The position numbers were made by a program, and so were the translations under genes. A stretch of 64,000 nt of DNA from contig JBDHQI010000017.1 in NCBI GenBank assembly GCA_039806955.1, forward strand, positions 1-64,000, read 5' to 3'. This stretch comes from JADLHS01 sp039806955. Its GTDB lineage: Bacteria > Verrucomicrobiota > Verrucomicrobiia > Limisphaerales > JADLHS01. Below, piece after piece: positions 18,003 through 24,851 of this stretch. Below the pieces are notes generated by a model, which saw only the letters and a program-made list of their open reading frames with translations, made no database searches and had not been told where the DNA came from. How positions within the stretch are numbered: the stretch's first letter is position 1; each line of letters opens with the position of its first letter.

Positions 18003-18248
18003 ATGAAAGTTGATATTCATCCGAATTACGTGGATGCGGAAATCCGGTGTGCCTGTGGCAACGTGATCAAGACGCGTTCCACCAAGTCCACGGTCATCGT
18101 TGGCATCTGCAACGTGTGCCATCCGTTCTACACGGGGCAGCAGAAGTTTGTGGATACCGCCGGACGCGTGGACAAGTTTCAGCAACGGGCCGCCAAGACC
18201 GCCGCCGCCCAGGCCGCCTTTGAAGCCGGCAAGAAGAAAAAGAAATAG
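18003..18248 (+). CDS. rpmE: 50S ribosomal protein L31 (zinc-binding form)
   Basis: An 81-residue L31 beginning MKVDIHPNY. The zinc-binding cysteines of the C+ form are present in CACG and CNVCHPFYTG. The ATG at 18003 gives the normal N-terminus; an in-frame upstream extension to 17937 would cover the promoter. The C-terminus is extended by an Ala/Lys-rich tail, like the L9 and L25 tails. It is followed by a 12-bp terminator, then prfA, and rpmE-prfA adjacency is common in bacteria. Confidence 0.95.
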   Translation: MKVDIHPNYVDAEIRCACGNVIKTRSTKSTVIVGICNVCHPFYTGQQKFVDTAGRVDKFQQRAAKTAAAQAAFEAGKKKKK

Positions 18249-18260
18249 CGCGCTTTCTCC

Positions 18261-18307
18261 AAACCGCCCGCTTTTCCTTGCCGGAAGCAGCGGGCGGTTT
18301 CTTTTTT
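18261..18307 (+). terminator. Strong terminator after rpmE
   Basis: A perfect 12-bp stem (AAACCGCCCGCT, 18261-18272, with AGCGGGCGGTTT, 18289-18300) is followed by TTTCTTTTTT. The 16-base loop contains an inner TTCC/GGAA pairing. Confidence 0.92.
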
Positions 18308-18382
18308 GGTGGCGGCATTCATGAGAATGCGCCGCATCAATTTCAGCAGCCCGCGTTCGCACGAACGCAGCCACGGTGAACA

Positions 18383-19462
18383 ATGGATTTCAAACCGCAC
18401 ATTGAAAAATTCCGTCGTCGCTTTGCGGAAGTGGAAGCTTCGCTCAGCGAGCCGACGCTTTTTGATCATCCGCCGCGCGCGCAAGAGCTGACCCGGGAGT
18501 ACGCGCGCTTGAAGGATTTGGTGACTGCCGGAGTCGCTTATGTGAAAGCGCAGAATGATCTCGCGGAGAATCGGGCGCTGCTCGCGAGTGAACCTGCCGA
18601 ATGCGAGCTGGCGCAACTGGCCCGGGAAGAGGTGGCGCGGTTGGAAATCGAAACCGAGCAGCTCGGACAACAATTGCGGTTTGGTTTGGTGCCGCCCGAG
18701 CCGACGGATTCACGAAATACCATCGTGGAAATTCGCGCGGGAGCGGGGGGGTCGGAGTCCGCGCTGTTCGCCGCTGATTTGTATCGCATGTACACGCGCT
18801 ACGCCGAGGCGCGTGGTTGGAAGGTTGAGACGATGGATTCCAATCCTTCCGATCTCGGCGGTTTCAAGGAAATTGTTTTTCAGATCAGCGGTCAGGATGT
18901 GTTCAAGACGTTGAAACACGAGAGCGGGGTGCATCGCGTGCAGCGCGTGCCCGCCACGGAAGCGCAAGGACGCATTCACACCAGCACCGCGACGGTGGCC
19001 GTGCTGCCTGAAGCCGAGGAAGTGGACGTGGAAATCAAGCCGGACGACATCGAGGTCACTGTGTGTCGCGCCTCCGGTAAAGGCGGGCAGGGCGTGAACA
19101 CCACGGATTCCGCCGTGCAAATCCATCACAAAGCCAGCGGTCTGATTGTGCGTATCGCGGATGAGCGTTCGCAGATCAAGAATCGCGCCAAGGCGATGAC
19201 CGTACTCCGTTCGCGTTTGCTCGAACGCAAGATTGCCGAGGAAAACGCCAAGTACGCCGCCGATCGCAAAAGCCAGGTGGGCACCGGCGAACGCAACGAG
19301 AAAATTCGCACCTACAATTTTCCGCAGAATCGCGTCACCGATCATCGCATTGAAATTACGCTCTACAATTTGTCGAACTTCATTGACGGCGACATGGACG
19401 GCCTGATCGTTCCGCTTATGACGAATGCGATGGAGGAAAAGCTCAAGGCGTTGAACGCATGA
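18383..19462 (+). CDS. prfA: Peptide chain release factor 1
   Basis: RF1 (359 residues) recognises UAA and UAG. The codon-recognition tripeptide PAT is at residues 190-192, which identifies RF1 rather than RF2 (SPF). The peptidyl-tRNA hydrolysis motif GGQ is at 234-236 within ASGKGGQGVNTTDSAVQ. Its TGA stop overlaps the start of the following four-helix-bundle gene. The last two bases of that stop belong to an inverted repeat that appears to bound an inserted cassette. Confidence 0.96.
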   Translation: MDFKPHIEKFRRRFAEVEASLSEPTLFDHPPRAQELTREYARLKDLVTAGVAYVKAQNDLAENRALLASEPAECELAQLAREEVARLEIETEQLGQQLRFGLVPPEPTDSRNTIVEIRAGAGGSESALFAADLYRMYTRYAEARGWKVETMDSNPSDLGGFKEIVFQISGQDVFKTLKHESGVHRVQRVPATEAQGRIHTSTATVAVLPEAEEVDVEIKPDDIEVTVCRASGKGGQGVNTTDSAVQIHHKASGLIVRIADERSQIKNRAKAMTVLRSRLLERKIAEENAKYAADRKSQVGTGERNEKIRTYNFPQNRVTDHRIEITLYNLSNFIDGDMDGLIVPLMTNAMEEKLKALNA

Positions 19463-19875
19463 ATTCAGAAGCCAGAAGCCAGAAGCCAGAAGCCGAAACG
19501 CCTTCGGATCAGCGCGCGCCAGCGCGAAGTTTTGAGCAACTCATCGTCTGGCAGAAGGCGCATCAATTGGTTCTTGCTGCTTATCAGTTCATCGAGAATT
19601 TTCCGCGCAAGGAAACTTACGGACGGACCTCGCAACTGCGCCGGGCGGTGGTTTCCATTCCCGCGAATATCGCGGAAGGCTTCAAGAAGCGGAGTCGCGC
19701 TGACAAAGCTCGATTCTTGAACATCACCCAGGGTTCGCTTGAAGAATGTCGTTACTATCTCATTCTCGCGTGGGATTTAAATTACGGCGATGCAACCGAA
19801 CTGGTTCCTCAACTTGCTGAAGTCAGCAAATTGCTTGGAGCCTATGCGGTAAAAATTTTGACTTCTGAATTCTGA
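19459..19875 (+). CDS. Four-helix-bundle protein, S23/intervening-sequence-protein family
   Basis: The 138-residue protein matches the S23 family named after proteins encoded in 23S rRNA intervening sequences, related to Avd of diversity-generating retroelements. Its conserved core starts at SFEQLIVWQKAHQL (about residue 24) and contains LRRAVVSIPANIAEG and the FLNITQGSLEECRYYLILAWDL helix. The first 23 residues are not family-like and are largely encoded by four copies of a 7-bp repeat. The gene is bracketed by 11-bp inverted repeats and sits exactly between prfA and the HAD gene. Biochemical function is unknown; nucleic acid binding has been proposed for relatives. Confidence 0.85.
   Translation: MNSEARSQKPEAETPSDQRAPARSFEQLIVWQKAHQLVLAAYQFIENFPRKETYGRTSQLRRAVVSIPANIAEGFKKRSRADKARFLNITQGSLEECRYYLILAWDLNYGDATELVPQLAEVSKLLGAYAVKILTSEF
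19461..19872. mobile_element. Putative S23-gene cassette bounded by inverted repeats
   Basis: GAATTCAGAAG at 19461-19471 is repeated in inverted orientation as CTTCTGAATTC at 19862-19872. The repeats enclose the S23-family gene with almost no extra DNA. Precise removal of 19463-19875 would leave the prfA TGA stop intact and join it to CTCTGCTTATG of the HAD gene. No transposase is present, so mobilisation in trans is an inference. Confidence 0.45.
19466..19493 (+). repeat. 7-bp tandem repeat (CAGAAGC)x4 in the S23 gene N-terminus
   Basis: Four perfect copies of CAGAAGC run directly after the ATG-GAATT start. Because 7 is not a multiple of 3, gain or loss of one unit would shift the frame between the ATG and the conserved domain. 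Confidence 0.9.
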
Positions 19876-19883
19876 CTCTGCTT

Positions 19884-20462
19884 ATGCCCCCCCAAGGATT
19901 GATTTTTGATTGTGACGGAACGCTCGCCAACACCATGCCGCTGCACTGGCGCGCGTGGCAGATGATCACCCAGCGCCACGGCCTGCATTTCCCCGAAGAC
20001 CGTTTTTATTCGCTCGGCGGCGTGCCCTCACGCGATATCCTCAAGTTGCTCGCCACGGAACAAGGCCGCTCGCTCGATCACATCGCCGTGGCGCACGAAA
20101 AGGAAGAGGCGTACCTGCCGCTGATGGCCGAGGTCGAACCCATCCACGCTGTCGTTGAAATTGCCAAGACACATCACGGCAAAATCCCGCTGGCAGTCGC
20201 GTCTGGCGGCACGCAGAAAATCATCAACCAGGTGCTGGAGCACTTGAAAATTCGCGACCTGTTCGACGCTGTGGTGACGAGCGAAATGGTGAAGAACCAG
20301 AAACCCGCGCCGGACATTTTCCTGGAAGCCGCGCGCCGCATCGGTGTGAACCCTAAATTCTGCCGCGCGTACGAGGACACGGAACTCGGCTTGACCGCTA
20401 TCCGCGCCGCCGGGATGGAGGCCGTGGACGTTCGGCAATGGCACAAGACCAGTCCGGATTGA
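19884..20462 (+). CDS. HAD-family phosphatase (beta-phosphoglucomutase-like)
   Basis: A 192-residue HAD hydrolase of the YqaB/beta-PGM type. Motif I is FDCDGTLANT (nucleophile Asp near residue 9), motif II ASGG, motif III the Lys in KPAPDIF, and motif IV YEDTELGL. The cap is the small helical C1 type. Such enzymes dephosphorylate sugar phosphates such as fructose 1-phosphate or 6-phosphogluconate; the substrate here is not predictable. It starts 8 bases after the S23 gene and was probably the direct neighbour of prfA before that gene arrived. Confidence 0.85.
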   Translation: MPPQGLIFDCDGTLANTMPLHWRAWQMITQRHGLHFPEDRFYSLGGVPSRDILKLLATEQGRSLDHIAVAHEKEEAYLPLMAEVEPIHAVVEIAKTHHGKIPLAVASGGTQKIINQVLEHLKIRDLFDAVVTSEMVKNQKPAPDIFLEAARRIGVNPKFCRAYEDTELGLTAIRAAGMEAVDVRQWHKTSPD

Positions 20463-20651
20463 TCGAACACTTCAGTTTTCACGCCGGTCACGCTGGTGTG
20501 GATCATCCGCAATTCCCCGGCGACGGCCTGTGAGAGACCAAACAGGGGCTCGCTGCGACGATGGCCAGCCGCCTGCCTCAAAGAATTGACCGGCGGCAGG
20601 AGCGCTGCCTCGAACGCCGTCCGTCGCCCCGTCTCGGTGGCGGCGCAGGCG

Positions 20652-22487
20652 TTATTGCTCACCCACGACCCGATAGAAGCGTTGTTCATACGATCCCGCG
20701 CTGGTATCGCTAAAAGTCGCGTAACCGTTGCTGATCGTATTGGTGCTCCAATCCGACCAGGCGGCATCTGCCAGATTGGTGGCGGCCTGCACGCGAACGG
20801 TGTAACCATTCGCCCAATCCACGGTAAAGCTGAATGCGCCTGATTGCAGGACGGGATTGCTCATGACCGGCAACCACGCGGTCACGGTTGCCCCGCCCAG
20901 CGAACTGCTCCATCCCGAACTGCTCAGGGCGTAAATGGTCGGGAGGCTCGATGCTGCGAACAGATCGTCGCCGTCATCCGTCACAGTAGGCGCACTGCCG
21001 GTGAAGTAAAGCGCGGTCAACGTCGGGTCATTGCCAAACACCGCCGCGCCCAGACTGCCGACGCTGCCGTCGAAATACAGGCTCACCAAGTTGGTGCAAG
21101 CGTAGAAGGCGCGATCCCCGATCGAAGTTAACGCACCGCTGAACGACAAGGTGGTCAGGCCGGAGCAGCCGTTGAACGCATCCGCCGCCAGGGTCCCGAG
21201 CGTCGCGGGCGGCGTGAGTGTCGTCAGGCTCAGACAATTGTAGAAGGCGGCGTAACCGATGTTGGTGAGCCCGGCGGCAAAATCCACCGCCGCCAAGGCC
21301 CGGCACTCATAGCACGTCTGTCCGGGCAGGGATTTGGGATTATCCGGAAAATCAATCGCCGCGAGTTTGCGACAGTTCAGAAAGACCGATTCCCCCAAGC
21401 TCTGCAATCCCGATGGCAGCGCGAGGGACGGCAGGCTGCGACAATTCGCGAAGGCCATGCTGCCTATGTTGGTGACGCTCGTCGGGATCGTAACGGAAAC
21501 CAGGCCCACGCAACCCTGGAACAGACCCACGGGCAGCGACTTCGTGCCCGCCGGCAGGACCGCCAGCGTCAGGGCGGTGCAGCCTTGGAACGCCATCGCC
21601 CCGATGTTGGTCACGCTCGCGCCGGAGGCGAAGGTGATGCTCGTGATGTTGGTTGCATCCTTAAAGGCCGAGCGCCCGAGGGCGACGACGGGGTAGCCGC
21701 CCAATGTGGCCGGCACTATCACGGAGCCACTGGCGTTGGTGCTGATGCCGGTAATGGTCGTGGCCCCGCTTTCCACCGTGTAGGTGAATGTCCCGGTGCC
21801 GCCCGACTGGCTCAAAATGAGGTTGTCGAAATACACCCCGCGCTGGGCGGCGGAAGCGTCATTCACCAGATTGCTCGCGTAGAACCGGATGCTCGCCCCG
21901 TAGCTGGCGACGGCGTTGGTGACGATGATGGTTGTCGCTTCCGATCCGCTGCGGCCCGTGGCATAGACGGACAATTGCGTTGCGGACGTTTGCGTGATGG
22001 TCCAGTGCATGGTGGTGGTGCCGGCATTGGTCAACGCCGTCGTGCCGTTGATCGTGATGAGGTCGGAATCGGCTTGATTCACGGCCAGGATGACCCGGTT
22101 GTCGGACGTGCGCAGTTCAAACCCCTTGTTGCCGCCCGTGCCGGCATCGGCATTCAGCCCGAGATCGAAGGCGAACACATCGCCCGCACTCAGCGCCGTG
22201 GTGAAGGCCCGGTCCAGGCGGATGCTCGCGCCCTCGCCCCAGGCGCCGTAGCCGAACGAATTCCCGAGATTAAGACCGGCACTCGAACTGTCCCAGATGC
22301 CATTGGTGGCCAGCCCGGCGCCGGCGATGGTGTCAATGGTCCACGCGCCGAAGCCCGCCCCGCCATTGTCGCCGCTCGTCCACCCGGAGGAATAGTTGGC
22401 GGCGAAGTCGGCGTTGACCGTGGCCTGGGCGCGCCCGGCGGTGAAGGCCAGCGCGGCGGAAATGATGCAAAGCGCGAAATGTTTCAT
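20652..22487 (-). CDS. Exported BspA-type leucine-rich repeat protein
   Basis: The 611-residue protein has a signal peptide (cleavage near GRAQA, residue 22) and an N-terminal jelly-roll-like region (about 25-225). A run of BspA-type LRR_5 repeats follows (about 235-520), with recurring units such as IGAMAFQGCTALT and IGSMAFANCRSLP. A C-terminal module ends in FYRVVGEQ. BspA-type repeats are common in surface proteins and mediate adhesion. It lies 14 bases downstream of the Cthe_2159-like gene and is presumably co-transcribed with it. Its last module is shared with other exported proteins of the window. Confidence 0.82.
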   Translation of the reverse strand: MKHFALCIISAALAFTAGRAQATVNADFAANYSSGWTSGDNGGAGFGAWTIDTIAGAGLATNGIWDSSSAGLNLGNSFGYGAWGEGASIRLDRAFTTALSAGDVFAFDLGLNADAGTGGNKGFELRTSDNRVILAVNQADSDLITINGTTALTNAGTTTMHWTITQTSATQLSVYATGRSGSEATTIIVTNAVASYGASIRFYASNLVNDASAAQRGVYFDNLILSQSGGTGTFTYTVESGATTITGISTNASGSVIVPATLGGYPVVALGRSAFKDATNITSITFASGASVTNIGAMAFQGCTALTLAVLPAGTKSLPVGLFQGCVGLVSVTIPTSVTNIGSMAFANCRSLPSLALPSGLQSLGESVFLNCRKLAAIDFPDNPKSLPGQTCYECRALAAVDFAAGLTNIGYAAFYNCLSLTTLTPPATLGTLAADAFNGCSGLTTLSFSGALTSIGDRAFYACTNLVSLYFDGSVGSLGAAVFGNDPTLTALYFTGSAPTVTDDGDDLFAASSLPTIYALSSSGWSSSLGGATVTAWLPVMSNPVLQSGAFSFTVDWANGYTVRVQAATNLADAAWSDWSTNTISNGYATFSDTSAGSYEQRFYRVVGEQ

Positions 22488-22501
22488 GGTGTGTTTCCAG
22501 G

Positions 22502-24589
22502 TTATTGCACGGTGGTGACCATCGAGGTGGTCGAGGTGGTGAAGGTTTTGTTGGTTGTGCCGCCGGTGACGGTTGCGCCGACGTAGTAGCCGTGGAATTC
22601 CGTGCCGCCGGTGACGGTGCCGCCGGTGACGATGTTATACGTCGTTCCTGCCGCGAGGCCGGAATTGCTGAACAGCAGCTTCATGCTCGAGTATGTTCGC
22701 GGCAACCGGTAAACCAGGTTGTTGCCCGCTGCGGATTTGACCTGGAGCAGCGTGTTGGTGGTCGCGGCGGCCGTATAGATCACGGAGCGTTGCGTGCTGC
22801 TGGCGGACGTGGGGGTGCTGGTGCCGCCGCCGGTGCCGATCAACACCCCGCCTTTGATCGCGAAATTATTTTGATCGCAATCGAATCCTTCCTCCGGCGC
22901 CGTTGCCCCGGACGAAACAATCACGCCGCCGTTGAATACGAACGTGCCGTTGGAATCAATCCCGTCATTGCCCGACGCATAGCAATAGATGTAGCCCCCG
23001 TTGACGGTGATATTGGTGGCGGCGTTGATGCCGTCATCATACGAGGTGATCTCGATCAGACCGTTGTTGATCGTGATGCCGGACTTGCTTTCCATGCCTT
23101 CGCCGCCGTCGTTCTTCGTCGTGGCCCTGAAAATGCCGCCGTTGAAGGTCAGATTGCCCTCGACCGAAAAAGTCTTGGGGTTGGAATAATCCGCGTTCAT
23201 GCCCGAGCCGGAAACCAGCACCTTCGATCCGCGCGTCGCGAGATTGAGCACCGGCGTATTGGTGACGCCAGTCACGCCGATGACCGCCGCCCCCTCACTG
23301 GAAATGCAATCGCCGGCATTCCCGCTCGCCAGGGCCGTGATCGTCCCGCCGAGAATCTGCAACGTCCCGTCCGCCTTGATGCAATCGGACGCGGCCAGAT
23401 CCCGCGCCGCTGACGTGTTGGTGAACACTGACGAACTTCCGCCGCTCACGGCGATGTCGAACGTCCCGCCTTGAATCAACAAATTGCCGTCCACGGAAAT
23501 GCCTTTGCCCGCCGTGCCCGTGTGATTGATGACGATCTGTCCGTCGGTGACGGTCAGGTTGGCGTCACACTTGATCGCCGTGCTGTAGGAAGGATCCATG
23601 TAATAATTCGTCGTAACGACGCTGCCGTTGGTCTTCAAAACCGCCACGCTGCTCAAATACACCCCGCCGGAAAGATTGAACATCAGCGTGCCGCCGTTGA
23701 TGGTCATGTCGCCGGAGCTTTTCATTGCCTTGGCTTGCACGCCATTGACGGTCAGGTTCACCGCGCCGCCATTCACCACCAGCGTCCCGTCGCATTTGAT
23801 GCCTTTCGCATCATCAGTCTTGCTGGAGATGTCAATCGCGCCGCCATTGATCACCACGTTGCCCGCGTCACCATCAATGCCGTCACCCGTCGCGGTGATC
23901 GCGAGCGTGCCCTGGTCCATGATGAACGACTTGTCCGTGTGAATGCCGTCCTTGGCGGCCGCCGTGATGGTCACGTCGCCCCCGAGCAGGCGCAGGTAAT
24001 TCTTGGTGGCGATCCCGTGCTGCTTCTTGCCGGCGATGCTGAGGCTGCCCCGCCCGCTGAACGCCAGCACCCCGGCCGAGTAAAACGTGGCCGTGCCGGT
24101 CTGCGTGTAAGCGGCCGTGGAGTCGGACAGGACATTCGTCGTGCCGTCCGCCATGACCACGAAACACCGGCTGGTGGACAACAGGCTGATGGCCGGGCCA
24201 TTGGTGCAGGTGAGATTCACCCCGTTCAAGGTCAGCTTGCACTCGTTGGTGCTCACGATGCTCACATAGCCGCCGGCAGAAGTGCCGGACAAAACATATT
24301 CCACCCCGGCCACCGTCGAGGTCACATTGATGCCCGCGCCGTCCTGCGCGTAGGTCACTCCGCTGCCGGCACCGTTACTCACGGTCGCCGAAGCGCCATT
24401 GAAATTGATGGTGACGGCGGTGGTAAAGGTGGTGTTCTCGACGCGATCAGCATCCGCCGCGTTGGACGCCACCCCCATCCCGACGATTGCCGTAAAGACG
24501 ATTGAGAGCATCAGGGCTGGAAAACGCGCCACAACAGCGGATGGGATATTTTGCGCGAAGGCATTCGGAGACGCAGTTCGGATTTTCAT
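22502..24589 (-). CDS. Exported beta-helix carbohydrate-binding protein (Cthe_2159-like)
   Basis: The 695-residue protein matches the family of Clostridium thermocellum Cthe_2159, a polygalacturonate-binding beta-helix protein. An N-terminal signal (ALMLSIVFTAIVGMGV) is followed by AADADRVEN, and then by strands of the type LTLNGVNLT, GKKQHGIATKNYLRL, KDGIHTDKSFIMDQG, DGIDGDAGNVVING. The Gly-Ile-Asp turns are typical. The frame is open to 24664, but the ATG at 24589 is chosen because it gives the signal peptide at the N-terminus and lies just after a candidate operator/promoter. It is the first gene of a two-gene unit with the LRR protein. Confidence 0.8.
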   Translation of the reverse strand: MKIRTASPNAFAQNIPSAVVARFPALMLSIVFTAIVGMGVASNAADADRVENTTFTTAVTINFNGASATVSNGAGSGVTYAQDGAGINVTSTVAGVEYVLSGTSAGGYVSIVSTNECKLTLNGVNLTCTNGPAISLLSTSRCFVVMADGTTNVLSDSTAAYTQTGTATFYSAGVLAFSGRGSLSIAGKKQHGIATKNYLRLLGGDVTITAAAKDGIHTDKSFIMDQGTLAITATGDGIDGDAGNVVINGGAIDISSKTDDAKGIKCDGTLVVNGGAVNLTVNGVQAKAMKSSGDMTINGGTLMFNLSGGVYLSSVAVLKTNGSVVTTNYYMDPSYSTAIKCDANLTVTDGQIVINHTGTAGKGISVDGNLLIQGGTFDIAVSGGSSSVFTNTSAARDLAASDCIKADGTLQILGGTITALASGNAGDCISSEGAAVIGVTGVTNTPVLNLATRGSKVLVSGSGMNADYSNPKTFSVEGNLTFNGGIFRATTKNDGGEGMESKSGITINNGLIEITSYDDGINAATNITVNGGYIYCYASGNDGIDSNGTFVFNGGVIVSSGATAPEEGFDCDQNNFAIKGGVLIGTGGGTSTPTSASSTQRSVIYTAAATTNTLLQVKSAAGNNLVYRLPRTYSSMKLLFSNSGLAAGTTYNIVTGGTVTGGTEFHGYYVGATVTGGTTNKTFTTSTTSMVTTVQ

Positions 24590-24615
24590 TTTGCGTTTAT
24601 TGATTTCTGAATTGG

Positions 24616-24649
24616 ACAATAACCGAGGCATGATTAAGGCAGGATTAAG
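24616..24649 (-). promoter_or_regulatory. Candidate response-regulator operator and -10 box
   Basis: On the minus strand CTTAATCCTGCCTTAATC (24649-24632) is a pair of 7-bp direct repeats with an 11-bp period, the layout of PhoB/OmpR-type sites. TATTGT (24621-24616) follows after 10 bases as a -10-like box. It lies 42 bases upstream of the chosen start codon. Confidence 0.5.
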
Positions 24650-24654
24650 CTCGA

Positions 24655-24710
24655 ATGGCTTCAATCGGTTTGATCAGGCGTAAGAATTCGCACCATTCAT
24701 CGGCAAGGAA
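24655..24710 (-). repeat. Copy A of a dispersed ~70-bp sequence
   Basis: The segment containing TTCGCACCATTCATCGGCA and GCTTCAATCGG resembles the segment at 31097-31170. On the minus strand both copies can encode a tail with PAP...ADEW. Copy A has no signal peptide and looks decayed. Confidence 0.5.
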
Positions 24711-24851
24711 AGGCGCTGGCGCAAGGTGGAACACGCCCCGCGCCGGTTCCTGAGCTTCCCCATGGGCAAGGATAAACCCGGGCGTAAAGACCACACCATG
24801 GAGCGTTGGGTCGTCTGGTCGTCGTGATTCGCATTCGTCAAACGCCGGCGG

